Shown here in pieces: positions 1 to 8,356 of a stretch of DNA of 64,000 nucleotides. A program made the translations under genes and the position numbers. Source of the DNA: Halostagnicola sp. A56 (GTDB taxonomy: Archaea; Halobacteriota; Halobacteria; Halobacteriales; Natrialbaceae); assembly GCF_000691505.1 (NCBI RefSeq), contig NZ_JMIP02000019.1, positions 158,462-222,461 of the forward strand. Reading direction: 5' to 3'. Position 1 is the first letter of the stretch. Each line of letters begins with the position of its first letter. Below the pieces are notes generated by a model. The model worked only from the letters and a program-made list of their open reading frames with translations. It did not search any database and was not told where the DNA came from.

Positions 1-660
1 CGCTTCTACCTCGGTGTCTTGACAACGTTTAGCCTTCTCGTCGTCGCCGTCCTGTCGCTCGACGCGTCCTTCGAGCGCGGCCTCGAGCCGACGATCCGAC
101 ACGGCGTGTTCAACGTCGTGTCGATGGTCACCACGACCGGCTACGCCTCGGTGGACTTCGACCTCTGGTCGCCCGGCGCGAAGCACCTCCTCTTTCTGTG
201 TATGTTCCTTGGCGGCATGGCGGGGAGTACGACCTGTTCGATCAAACTCCTGCGCTGGCTCGTCGTCCTCAAGACCCTCTTTCGTAACCTGTTCACCTCG
301 GTGCACCCGCAGGCGGTCCGCCCGGTCAGACTCGGCGACAGCGTTATCGACGAGGACACGATCACCGACATCTTCTCGTACGTGTTGCTCGCCATCGTCA
401 TCTTCTTCCTGCTGACCATCGTCATCGTCGTCGACGCCGCTCGAGTTTCCTCCACCAGTGTCTCGGAGTTCGACGCGCTGGGGGCGGCGGCCTCCATCTT
501 CCTCAATATCGGCCCCGCGTTCGGTATGGCCGGCCCGATGGGAAGCTACGAAGGGTTCTCCGCGTTCTCGAAGTCCGTCATGATCGTCATGATGTGGATC
601 GGCCGCATCGAGATTATCCCCGTGCTCGTGTTGCTGACCCCGGCGTTCTGGAAGTCCTAG
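1..660 (+). CDS. trkH: TrkH-type potassium uptake protein, C-terminal part (5' truncated by window edge)
   Basis: The reading frame is open from base 1, so the true start lies outside the window. The visible part is a chain of hydrophobic segments with the pore-loop sequence GMAGSTTCSIKLLRW, typical of the last repeats of TrkH/KtrB K+ transporters, and a second glycine-rich loop (GPAFGMAGPMGSY). It would be the membrane subunit that works with a cytoplasmic NAD-binding TrkA protein, not seen here. The protein ends normally at the TAG at 658-660. The next 237 bases before hisA (which is on the other strand) hold no gene that I can support. Confidence 0.9.
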   Translation, partial: RFYLGVLTTFSLLVVAVLSLDASFERGLEPTIRHGVFNVVSMVTTTGYASVDFDLWSPGAKHLLFLCMFLGGMAGSTTCSIKLLRWLVVLKTLFRNLFTSVHPQAVRPVRLGDSVIDEDTITDIFSYVLLAIVIFFLLTIVIVVDAARVSSTSVSEFDALGAAASIFLNIGPAFGMAGPMGSYEGFSAFSKSVMIVMMWIGRIEIIPVLVLLTPAFWKS

Positions 661-897
661 TAAACGAAGTTTTGACACCGACCTTTTGCGCTGCGGGTGC
701 GCCGTCGGCGCACCCTCGGCAAAACGTCGATGAAAAGCACTCCTCCTTCCGTTCCGACCCACAGGGTCTCCACATCAGTCGTCGGCCCGCTTGGTCACTT
801 CGTGACCTCGCGGCTCAAAAGAGTGTGAACCGCCTGCCCTCCCCCGGATCGCGGGCGTCTCGCAGTTGCTCGACGCCCGCTCTCGGCCACAGCCCGC

Positions 898-1629
898 TTA
901 CTCGTCGACGGCGGCCTGTGCCTCCTCGAGCGAAAACTTCCCCTCGTAGAGCGCGCTGCCGACGACGACGGCCGCTGCGCCGGCCTCTTCGAGCGCTCGC
1001 ACGTCCTCGAGCGTCGCGACCCCGCCGCTGGCGACGATCGGGACATCAGTGGCGTCGACGAGTTCCCGAACGGGGTCGGTCGCGACGCCCTCGAGTTGCC
1101 CCTCCACGTCGACGTTCGTAAAGAGAATTCCGGCGGCTCCGAGGTCCTCGTAGCGCGCTGCGGCCTCGACCGGCGTCATCCCGGCCCCTTCCGTCCAGCC
1201 CTCGATGACGACTTCGCCGTCTTTCGCGTCGAGGCTCACGACCACCGAGTTCGGCCGGCGCTCGCTGATCTCGGCGACGATCTCCGGATTCTCGACGGCG
1301 GCGGTGCCGAGGATAACCCGGTCGACGCCGCGCTCGAGCAGATCGATCGCGTCGGTTGCGGTTCGAATGCCCCCACCGAGTTGCGTCGGAACGTCGACGG
1401 CGTCGACGACGGCGTCGATCGCGTCCGCGTTCGCTCGTTCCCCTTCGAAGGCCCCGTCGAGGTCGACGAGGTGGAGCGTCTCCGCGCCGGCGTCGATCCA
1501 CCGGCGGGCGGCGTCGACGGGGTCGCCGTAGCGTGTTTCGGTACCCCGTTCGCCCTGGACGAGCTGGACGACCTCGCCGTCCTGTACGTCGACCGCGGGG
1601 ATCACTTCGAACGTCGGAAACTGACTCAT
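898..1629 (-). CDS. hisA: HisA, ProFAR isomerase (histidine biosynthesis)
   Basis: This 243-residue protein is a TIM-barrel phosphoribosylformimino-5-aminoimidazole carboxamide ribotide isomerase, the fourth step of histidine synthesis in the cytoplasm. The N-terminus reads EVIPAVDVQDGEVVQLVQG with the catalytic aspartate of the first strand. QLGGGIRT and the second-half VSLDAKDG and VASGGV loops are the two phosphate-binding halves of the HisA/HisF barrel. Length is normal. It lies alone, converging with the TrkH gene; no other his genes are adjacent, which is common in haloarchaea. Confidence 0.95.
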   Translation of the reverse strand: MSQFPTFEVIPAVDVQDGEVVQLVQGERGTETRYGDPVDAARRWIDAGAETLHLVDLDGAFEGERANADAIDAVVDAVDVPTQLGGGIRTATDAIDLLERGVDRVILGTAAVENPEIVAEISERRPNSVVVSLDAKDGEVVIEGWTEGAGMTPVEAAARYEDLGAAGILFTNVDVEGQLEGVATDPVRELVDATDVPIVASGGVATLEDVRALEEAGAAAVVVGSALYEGKFSLEEAQAAVDE

Positions 1630-1743
1630 ACCCGAACGCGCGGTGGCTGTCGGGATAATCCCGTTGGTCCGGGTCGGGGATCGAAGAGCCGAGTCGCCGA
1701 ACGATCCGCCACTCGCTTCTCGATCCGGACCGATCAGCGATGG

Positions 1744-1751
1744 ATAAAAAT
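1744..1751 (+). promoter_or_regulatory. TATA box for the phosphate transporter gene
   Basis: The A/T run ATAAAAAT lies in otherwise GC-rich DNA, centred about 33 bases before the GTG start at 1781. That spacing would put transcription start a few bases before the start codon, giving a nearly leaderless mRNA, as is usual in haloarchaea. This is a pattern match only. Confidence 0.5.
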
Positions 1752-1780
1752 ACGCGTCCTTTTAGGTTCCGCAGGTCTAC

Positions 1781-2971
1781 GTGGTAGACGTGACAGAAGT
1801 ACTGTTATTCGTCGGAATCCTCGTTGCAGTCTTCGTCGGATACAACATCGGCGGTGCGACGACCGGTCCGGCGTTCGGTCCCGCCGTCGGCGCGAACATC
1901 ATCTCGAAGGGGATCGCTGCGGCGCTGATGTCTGTCTTCTTTGCGATCGGCGCGTTTACCATCGGGCGGCAAGTCGTCGACACGCTCGGGAACGAACTGG
2001 TGACGAGCACCGAAATTTTCACGCTCGAGGCGAACGTCGCCGTGCTCTTTTTCATCGGCGGCGCGCTCTTTATCGGCAACTACGCCGGCGTTCCCGCCTC
2101 CACCTCGATGACGGCGGTCGGCGCGATCGCCGCGCTCGGGTTCGCGACGGGCGAACTCAACGTGGCCGTCCTCGGGGAGATCGCGATCTGGTGGATCGTC
2201 GCCCCCATCATCGGCTTCTGGATCGGGGGTGTGGTGGGCCGGTACTTCTACACCCGAATCAACGAGTGGGTGGCGATCGAAGAAAACACCACGGGGTCGC
2301 CCTTGCTCAGCATCGATACCACGGGCTACGTCCCCCGTCTCGAGACCGTCGCCGGCGTCTCGAGACGCGAGTGGACTGGTTCGATCCTCGTCGTGGTTAT
2401 TGGGTGTCTCATGGGGTTCAGTTCGGGAACGAGCAATATCGCAAACGCCGTCGCACCCCTCGTGGGTAGCGGCGAACTCGCGGAAGATCCCGCGCTCATC
2501 ATCGGTTCTATCGCAGTCGCGATCGGCGCGTTTACGATCGCTCGGCGAACTCTCGACACGCTCGGAAACGATATCACGAACCTGCCGCTCACCGCGGCGG
2601 TCGTCGTCGCCGTGATAAGTTCGACGATCGTCGTTGGCCTCTCCTGGATCGGCATCCCCGCGAGTTTCGTCGTCATCGCGACCATGGCTATCGTCGGACT
2701 CGGCTGGGGTCGCGCGACCAGAACGACGCGACTCTCGGACGCCGCTCGAGGCGAGGAGACGGCGGTCTCGGTCGGTGCGCTCACGGCCGACGAGGAGGGC
2801 GAGCCGTCCCCGGAAATCGGCGAGGAGCAGGTTAGCGACATCCCGAAAGCGTCCGATCTCTTCGATCCGACGACGACCGCGCGCGTGATTCTCATGCAAA
2901 ACGTCGTCCCGCTCATCTCGACTGTCGGCGCCTTCCTCACGTTTCGTTACGTTCCGCTCTTTGGATTCTAG
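1781..2971 (+). CDS. pitA: PiT-family inorganic phosphate transporter
   Basis: A 396-residue membrane protein with the duplicated PiT architecture. The first half carries NIGGATTGPAFGPAVGANI, and the second half carries a matching GTSNIANAVAPLVGS signature. About ten membrane segments surround a cytoplasmic acidic loop around residues 325-355. It should take up phosphate (or metal-phosphate) with H+ or Na+. The start is GTG at 1781; a second GTG at 1790 is possible, and the TATA box at 1744 fits either. The gene is a single unit and is the last core-like gene before the lower-GC block at 3000. Confidence 0.9.
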   Translation: MVDVTEVLLFVGILVAVFVGYNIGGATTGPAFGPAVGANIISKGIAAALMSVFFAIGAFTIGRQVVDTLGNELVTSTEIFTLEANVAVLFFIGGALFIGNYAGVPASTSMTAVGAIAALGFATGELNVAVLGEIAIWWIVAPIIGFWIGGVVGRYFYTRINEWVAIEENTTGSPLLSIDTTGYVPRLETVAGVSRREWTGSILVVVIGCLMGFSSGTSNIANAVAPLVGSGELAEDPALIIGSIAVAIGAFTIARRTLDTLGNDITNLPLTAAVVVAVISSTIVVGLSWIGIPASFVVIATMAIVGLGWGRATRTTRLSDAARGEETAVSVGALTADEEGEPSPEIGEEQVSDIPKASDLFDPTTTARVILMQNVVPLISTVGAFLTFRYVPLFGF

Positions 2972-2999
2972 GCGTTTGCTGCGTTTTTATCCATATTTT
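2972..2999. terminator. T-rich spacer between converging genes
   Basis: The 28 bases between the stop of the phosphate transporter and the stop of the facing gene contain two T runs (five T each) on the plus strand. T tracts terminate archaeal RNA polymerase, so this may end the plus-strand transcript. No stem-loop is evident. Confidence 0.35.
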
Positions 3000-3458
3000 T
3001 CATTCTATCGGAGATACCGTACGGAAACGAAACGACTGACGAGTTCTTTCCCGATATATCGTCAATCCTATGTGAAAGACAATCGGACTCCATCCCAAAG
3101 ATCGACCCCACGTTATTCCGAAGCCGCTTGGTCCAGTGAGCTGCCCGAAATGAGAGGTGCTCGGTCCAAGTAATCCTGAAAAATAAAACATCACGATGAG
3201 ATATAGAGCAACGACAAGTGCGGCACCAATACGATACACTCGACGTTTCGTTACAGGTCGAGTGTGCCAGATCACCCAGACTGAGGCGGTGAACCAAATA
3301 AATGGAAGGACGAAATGGGTCCACCGGCTCCCCATATCTCCTGTGAAATATGCGTACACCAACCCGGCGATCAACTGTGCGGCGAGGAGGAGATTGAGCC
3401 ACGTGCTTGACTTGAGAACCCGGCTAATGCGATCAGTTTCGAGTGTTGCTTGTGACAT
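3000..3458 (-). CDS. Small multi-span membrane protein of unknown function
   Basis: This 152-residue protein has about four hydrophobic segments, beginning near residues 19-37 (NLLLAAQLIAGLVYAYF), 45-64, 73-95 and 110-135. Charged loops are short and Arg/Lys-containing, and the protein is less acidic than the core proteins here. I do not recognise a named family. It lies just downstream of the membrane-anchored regulator gene (33-bp gap, same strand) and may be co-transcribed with it. GC content is visibly lower than in the phosphate transporter next to it, suggesting that the accessory block starts here. Confidence 0.65.
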   Translation of the reverse strand: MSQATLETDRISRVLKSSTWLNLLLAAQLIAGLVYAYFTGDMGSRWTHFVLPFIWFTASVWVIWHTRPVTKRRVYRIGAALVVALYLIVMFYFSGLLGPSTSHFGQLTGPSGFGITWGRSLGWSPIVFHIGLTIYRERTRQSFRFRTVSPIE

Positions 3459-3491
3459 GATGGGTAGTGTTAGTATGAATTTCTACGTCTG

Positions 3492-4073
3492 TTAGTTCTG
3501 CAGGTCATCACTCGGATACACGCGGTAGGTTCGACCCTGTCGTTCCCGATACAGCAGCCCGCGCTCCTCGAGTGAACTCACGGTCTGGCTCACTTTACTC
3601 TTTGAGAACTCAGATCGATCCCGAAGTTCGATCTGCGTGATTCCAGGCGAGTTCAGGACGGGTTCAAGGACGCGTCGTTCATCATCCGGTAAGAGATCGA
3701 GAACGCGCGCTTGCGGATCCGATTCAGGATTGATAGGCGTCGCCGGCGAGGCGTCATCGTCTATCGATGTAGGCGTTGCCTCCGATACCTGATCGGGGTC
3801 GATGTGATCCGCTGAGTCGGTTGTCGAATCGATGAGATTCCCTCGAACCACGTAATAGATGCCACCGATACTGCCTGCGACCAGAAGGGTTCCAACCACG
3901 TACCAGAGAGGATCTGGACCGTGAATCGCCCCCATAGACGAGTCCATCATCGGCCCCATCGACTGCTCGATAGCGCGACGCTGTTGATAGGCCCGCCAAC
4001 TGAGTAGTCCGCCAGCCAAGAGGACGAACCCAAGGAGCACACCAACGACGGTATCCGCTGGACGTTGGTTCAT
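3492..4073 (-). CDS. Membrane-anchored winged-helix transcription regulator
   Basis: The start chosen is the ATG at 4073 (MNQRPADTVVG); the open frame continues 13 codons upstream without a clear reason to use them. Two membrane helices lie near the N-terminus (residues about 9-24 and 52-74), separated by a Met-rich loop (QSMGPMMDSSMGAIHGP). An acidic linker follows, then a C-terminal winged helix in which ITQIELRDRSEFSKSKVSQT is the helix-turn-helix and GLLYRERQGR the wing. Membrane-tethered MarR-like regulators of this plan are common in haloarchaea. The Met-rich external loop next to a metal permease suggests metal sensing, but that is inference. Confidence 0.75.
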   Translation of the reverse strand: MNQRPADTVVGVLLGFVLLAGGLLSWRAYQQRRAIEQSMGPMMDSSMGAIHGPDPLWYVVGTLLVAGSIGGIYYVVRGNLIDSTTDSADHIDPDQVSEATPTSIDDDASPATPINPESDPQARVLDLLPDDERRVLEPVLNSPGITQIELRDRSEFSKSKVSQTVSSLEERGLLYRERQGRTYRVYPSDDLQN

Positions 4074-4198
4074 ATGACATCCCCTTGTTTCGATATCTGA
4101 CTGCTCATACAATCAATTTTGGCGCGACAGGTGTGACAATTGCGGATTGAAGGTGCGATGATGAAGTGCTTCACAGCGGATGAACCACAGTACATCTA

Positions 4199-5587
4199 TC
4201 AGTGATCGTGATCGTGGTTTGTTATCTGCGGGCTTTGATCAGCAAATTCCGTGGGCTCTTCCTCGAATGCCCGCTTACAGGTCTTCGAGCAAAAATAGTA
4301 CGTCATCCCATCATTGGACGCACTCGGCCCCTCATCGTCGGTCCGCATGCCACACACCGGATCACGATACTGACCTGGTGCGCCGATTCCACGTCGGTAG
4401 ACATACAGGAGGAACCCGGAGAGCGCGAAGGCGATAATATTGAGGTAGAACGTGTAGTTGAGCTCGAAGTACGTCTGTTCGGTCGCCGTCTCGCCACCGG
4501 CCAGATCTGGTACGATGCCGAGGGCGTCGAACAGCAACTCCATGAGGAAGCCAGTGAACGCCATCGTCACGAAGAAGACGCCAAGGATGTACAGCATGAT
4601 CTTCCAGCCGTAGTACTTCCGGTAGACGTTCAGCACGGGCACGGTGATGAGGTCGGCGTAGACGAACGCGATGATCCCGGCGAAGCTGACGCCACCGCCC
4701 CACAGCGCGACGGCGAACGGGACGTTGCCCATACTGCCGACGAAACTGAGGACGGCGATGATGACGCCCATGACGGCGTTCTCGGCAGTCACGAGCAGGC
4801 CGTCGCCCTGAATGAACAGCGTGTTCCACACCCACTGCGGGACGAAGACGATGACGAACCCAGAAATAAGGAAGCCGGCGACGATGTCTTTCCAGATCAT
4901 CGACCACTCCTTGCGGTACTGATTCCCGACCTTGTACCAGCCACCCCACGACAGCAACTCGTCACGCCACCCGCCGCTACTCGACGTCTCCTGGCGATAG
5001 GTCTCCATACAGCCCTCCGAGCAGAATTTGAGCGTCTCACCGCCGTCGGTCGTGAGCGTGTACTCGTCTTTCCCCTCCATCCCGCAGGTGGGATCTTCCG
5101 TGACGCCCGCCTGGCGGTCGCGCTCGTTGAGCTTCTCGCGGACTTCGTTAAACAGGTTTTCGGGAAGCGTAAGGTGGACGATGGCGGCCATGACGGCGAT
5201 GAGAATCAGGCCGCCGAGCAGTTCCGCGACGAGGAACTCCCAGCCAAGCAGGATGAGAATCATCAGCCCTAGTTCGACGATGAGGTTCGTCGACGCGAAC
5301 ATGAACGCGAGGAAGTTCACCGCGTGCGCCCCCTTCTTGAACAGGCCCTTCCCGATGGCGACGGCGCCGAAACTACAGCCACTGCTTGCTGCTCCGAACA
5401 CAGTCGCCTTGGTAAGTCCAGTTAGATCGCCCTCACCCAGCACCTGTGCCATCCGCTCCTTCGAGACGTAGACCTGGACCAGACTCGTAATCGTGAGGCC
5501 CATGATGATCGCCCACGCCGCCGTCCAGAGAAATCCGACACCGATACGAAGGGATTCAAGAACTCCGTCGATTATCGTCGCCTGCAT
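4199..5587 (-). CDS. Heavy-metal efflux permease with two TRASH/YHS-like cysteine modules
   Basis: This 462-residue protein is a two-bundle permease of the DUF318/ArsP class, closest in plan to the SO_0444-type Cu/Zn efflux permeases. The first bundle has the cysteine-bearing loop GAASSGCSFG (Cys71). A soluble module DPTCGM...FCSEGC (Cys168, Cys189, Cys193) sits between the two bundles. A second module DPVCGM...FCSKTC (Cys412, Cys433, Cys437) follows the last membrane helix, and the protein ends HDHDH. These modules match the treble-clef TRASH/YHS fold that binds copper or similar metals. Export of a soft metal from the cytoplasm is the likely role; metal identity is not shown. It is transcribed away from the amidohydrolase gene, with the regulator at 3492 downstream. 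Confidence 0.8.
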   Translation of the reverse strand: MQATIIDGVLESLRIGVGFLWTAAWAIIMGLTITSLVQVYVSKERMAQVLGEGDLTGLTKATVFGAASSGCSFGAVAIGKGLFKKGAHAVNFLAFMFASTNLIVELGLMILILLGWEFLVAELLGGLILIAVMAAIVHLTLPENLFNEVREKLNERDRQAGVTEDPTCGMEGKDEYTLTTDGGETLKFCSEGCMETYRQETSSSGGWRDELLSWGGWYKVGNQYRKEWSMIWKDIVAGFLISGFVIVFVPQWVWNTLFIQGDGLLVTAENAVMGVIIAVLSFVGSMGNVPFAVALWGGGVSFAGIIAFVYADLITVPVLNVYRKYYGWKIMLYILGVFFVTMAFTGFLMELLFDALGIVPDLAGGETATEQTYFELNYTFYLNIIAFALSGFLLYVYRRGIGAPGQYRDPVCGMRTDDEGPSASNDGMTYYFCSKTCKRAFEEEPTEFADQSPQITNHDHDH

Positions 5588-5915
5588 AGGTGTATCATTG
5601 TAGGGATCATCTATTGCGGTTTTGATTAGAATATACTGCCTATGAGGGTATCAGTACTATGGCATCGTAACCGTCGGCCATAGATGATCTATCGTGAAGA
5701 GGGGAAAACATTGCAAACCTCCACAAGCTCCACGGAATCCGACTTCAGATTCAAAAGGGGAATCTGATTAAATCACGCCGACGTATTAGAGGCTAATGGG
5801 ACCAGTAGAGACCGATGATATCCCAAATGAGGGGAACACCACCTGGAAGAACAGCCTTCGCCGGCCTGCTCGGTTGTCCAGTACGGTAACTGTCACATCC
5901 ACTTCCTAATTTACG
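5588..5915. other. 328-bp divergent intergenic region with an inverted repeat at 5745-5767
   Basis: This region separates the diverging permease and amidohydrolase genes. It is A/T-richer than its surroundings and should hold both promoters. TCAGATTC at 5745-5752 and GAATCTGA at 5760-5767 form perfect 8-bp arms around a 7-base spacer. That is a plausible dimer operator or a hairpin. I see no gene in it. Confidence 0.55.
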
Positions 5916-7382
5916 ATGGCTGTCGATCTGGCAATCCATGATGCACTCGTTCTCACAGCCGACGAGCGGAACCGCCTGTACGAGCGCGGCACAGTATGCA
6001 TCACCGATGGCTGTATCGAAGAAGTCCGACCATCACGTGCAGGAGACGGAGAATTAGAAGCGTCCACCGTTATCGACGGGAACGGGAAACTGGTGATGCC
6101 GGGGTTGGTGAACGCCCACACGCACTTGGAGATGACACCGCTCATCGGTGCGTTTAGCGAACTCGAGCTGACGGAGATGCTTGGGAGTGGGACGGCCTTG
6201 TTTAACAGATTAGGGAACGGCGAATTCGAGTACCTCGTCGAGGCAGGCGTCGAGCTCGCAGCGCTCAATTTCCTCTTGGGCGGTGTCACGACCGTGAACT
6301 CGATGGACGCACGGCCTGCCGCAGGTGCAGAGGCGTTCGGGGAAGCAGGGCTCCGCGGATTTTTCGGCCCGGCGATCTCGGACCTCTTCTGGGACCAACC
6401 AGTCGATCAGCAGTTCTCCCGTGCTCGCGAGTTCGTCGAAACGTACCACGACACGTACGAGGGCCGAATCAGGGCGACGATCTGCCCGCACGACGACTGG
6501 TCGTGTACCAGGCAGCTGTGGGAACGGACCGCGTCCCTCGCCGCAGAGTACCCGGACCTGCTCGTCCACACGCACTTGCTCGAACTCGAGGAGAGTAACA
6601 CGATGGCACGAGCGAACGGTGGCGAGGACTCGGTGGGATTGCTCGACGACGTTGGACTCCTGGACGACCGACTGGTCGCTGCTCACTTCCGCCTCGCCGA
6701 CGAAGAGGACATCCAGCGAACCGCCGAGGCGGACGCGGCTGTTGCGCACTGCCCGTCCGTCTTCTGTTACTGGAATCCGGACGGGGAGACGCAGTGGACG
6801 CCCGTTCCCGAGCTTCGAGCCGCCGGCGTCGACGTCGGAGTAGGGATTGACGACCACTACTGGCACGACTCGTACAGCATGTTCGGTGAAGCGCGGCAAG
6901 CTCGGCTGGCGGCAAATCTCAAGCGTTCAGCCGGGCAGTTCGACTCGATGGAACTGATACGAATGCTCACTATTGAAGGCGCACGCGCGCTGGGGATGGG
7001 CGACGAGATCGGCAGTATTGAAGCGGGAAAGCGCGCGGATATTATCCTCCTCGACGTCGACAAACCGAAGTTCACGCCACGGACCAATATTCCTGCACAG
7101 GTCGTGAACAACGCGGTGCCGGCCGACGTCGAGACAGTGATCGTTGACGGCGACGTCGTCCTCCGGAATGGTGTGCCCGAGACAATGGACTCGGACGACG
7201 TGCGACAGCGAGTAAATCAGGCTGTCGAACGCTTCATGGACGAGACAGGCTGGGAGTTAGACATTGGTGGTAGTGAACCGCCGACCAGCATCGAGACTGT
7301 ACGGGACCTCCCAAAGCGTGGCCCTGCGCGACTCCTGACTCGCCTCGCGATGCAATCCGCGCGTGATCGGTTCTCCTTCTAA
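5916..7382 (+). CDS. Amidohydrolase (TRZ/ATZ deaminase-like)
   Basis: A 488-residue cytoplasmic protein of the metal-dependent amidohydrolase superfamily. The first metal motif is VNAHTHLEM (His68 and His70), preceded by MPGL. Later ligands are seen in VHTHLLELEE and VAAHFRLADEED, and the last catalytic aspartate in GVGIDDHYWHD. The C-terminal small beta domain with EAGKRADIILLDVDKPKF is typical of the cytosine deaminase/chlorohydrolase branch, which includes S-adenosylhomocysteine/methylthioadenosine deaminases. Substrate cannot be called, since the usual GTDGAASN-type loop is replaced by GIDDHYWHDSY. Its presence inside a metal-resistance block is odd, although it needs Zn or Fe itself. Confidence 0.8.
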   Translation: MAVDLAIHDALVLTADERNRLYERGTVCITDGCIEEVRPSRAGDGELEASTVIDGNGKLVMPGLVNAHTHLEMTPLIGAFSELELTEMLGSGTALFNRLGNGEFEYLVEAGVELAALNFLLGGVTTVNSMDARPAAGAEAFGEAGLRGFFGPAISDLFWDQPVDQQFSRAREFVETYHDTYEGRIRATICPHDDWSCTRQLWERTASLAAEYPDLLVHTHLLELEESNTMARANGGEDSVGLLDDVGLLDDRLVAAHFRLADEEDIQRTAEADAAVAHCPSVFCYWNPDGETQWTPVPELRAAGVDVGVGIDDHYWHDSYSMFGEARQARLAANLKRSAGQFDSMELIRMLTIEGARALGMGDEIGSIEAGKRADIILLDVDKPKFTPRTNIPAQVVNNAVPADVETVIVDGDVVLRNGVPETMDSDDVRQRVNQAVERFMDETGWELDIGGSEPPTSIETVRDLPKRGPARLLTRLAMQSARDRFSF

Positions 7383-7411
7383 GACCCTGCCAGCGTAGGG
7401 GTGGTTCCCCC

Positions 7412-7936
7412 TCAGGAATTTCTGTGGGCGCGAACGAACGCACGTCGCAGGACGGTCAGAAGAACGTACGTCTCGTACTTCTGGGTCTGGCAGTGCTCGC
7501 AGGGCTGCATATCCTCGACGATCTCCTCAATAGCGTCGTCGTACTCGTCGGTGAGCGTAGTGAGCGCGTCCGTGATCTGGGGCTGGGCAGCGTCGATCAT
7601 CTCCTCGACGGCGGCGTCGGCCGAATCTGGTAGTGAGTACGAGAGGACGATCGTGTTCGCGTGGTAGTACTTCGTCGTCCCACCACGCCCCTCCTCGAAG
7701 CGAACGACGTCGACGAGGCCCGCATCCCGGAGCTCGTTGATGTGATGGCGGACCGTGTTCTCCGTCCGGTCGATGCCGCGATCGTCGAGGCGTTCGTGGA
7801 CCTCGGTCGCAGTTAGGGCTTCCTCGGACAGAATGTCGAGGACCATCGCCCGCATCGGCTCGTCGATGGCGTCCGAAATCCGAGTGTCTCGCACCGCGAT
7901 GTCGTCGAGACGGTGGTCGGTATCGGAATCACTCAT
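7412..7936 (-). CDS. ArsR-like winged-helix regulator with a CxxC-like C-terminal element
   Basis: The start chosen is ATG 7936 (MSDSDTDHRLDD), which gives 174 residues; the longer open frame to 8089 covers the divergent promoter region and reads unlike protein. Residues about 15-100 form an ArsR-type winged helix (AMVLDILSEEALTATEVHERL, then TVRHHINELRDAGLVDV). The C-terminal part carries QPCEHCQTQ, whose two cysteines could bind a soft metal. The gene diverges from the HMA/P-type ATPase operon across about 200 bp, the usual position for a metal-responsive repressor of that operon. Regulation is inferred from position. Confidence 0.8.
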   Translation of the reverse strand: MSDSDTDHRLDDIAVRDTRISDAIDEPMRAMVLDILSEEALTATEVHERLDDRGIDRTENTVRHHINELRDAGLVDVVRFEEGRGGTTKYYHANTIVLSYSLPDSADAAVEEMIDAAQPQITDALTTLTDEYDDAIEEIVEDMQPCEHCQTQKYETYVLLTVLRRAFVRAHRNS

Positions 7937-8137
7937 ACGAGAACTGAGCGCGAGCACGCGGGAAAAGGTAGCGGGGCAGGAGTCGGGTAGGTGTCTGTCG
8001 AGGTATCCAGTACAGGATGGACCCGCGATAGCGAAAGCCCTAGACGACCCGTTTGACTGTTCCAACGACCCGTATCCGAATTCAAACATATCATCTAAAA
8101 AATACTTATTGAGGTACGGGCACTATCTCAAACTGTA

Positions 8138-8352
8138 ATGAGCGACACAACCCAATTCCGCGTCCTCGACTTCGACTGCCGACCTGCGCGAGTACCGTCG
8201 AACGCGCCCTGTCGAACGTCGACGGCGTCCAGCACGTCGAAGTCCACTACGCGACCGGCCGCGTCGAGATCGAGTACGACGACAGCGTCACTGACCCCGA
8301 CGCCTTCGCAGAGACCATCGAAAACCAGGGGTACACTCCCCAGCCCGCCTAA
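8138..8352 (+). pseudogene. Stand-alone HMA metallochaperone, frameshifted by one missing base
   Basis: The gene starts MSDTTQFRVLDFDC at 8138. Just after the first cysteine the reading frame changes: adding one C to the CC run near 8179-8180 restores DCPTCASTVERALSNV, the CxxC metal-binding loop, and then a complete ferredoxin-like HMA domain (VDGVQHVEVHYATGRV, ending ENQGYTPQPA) with its stop at 8350-8352. The repaired protein is 71 residues, the normal size for a CopZ/HMA protein. The P-type ATPase begins 4 bases after that stop. Either a real frameshift or a sequencing error in a C run is possible; as it stands the domain cannot be made, and the initial frame runs on into the ATPase frame. 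Confidence 0.8.
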
Positions 8353-8356
8353 CACT

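Noticed and set aside
661..897. Possible tRNA or small RNA between trkH and hisA
   Set aside because: No cloverleaf or conserved tRNA boxes were found; the stretch is unstructured to the eye.
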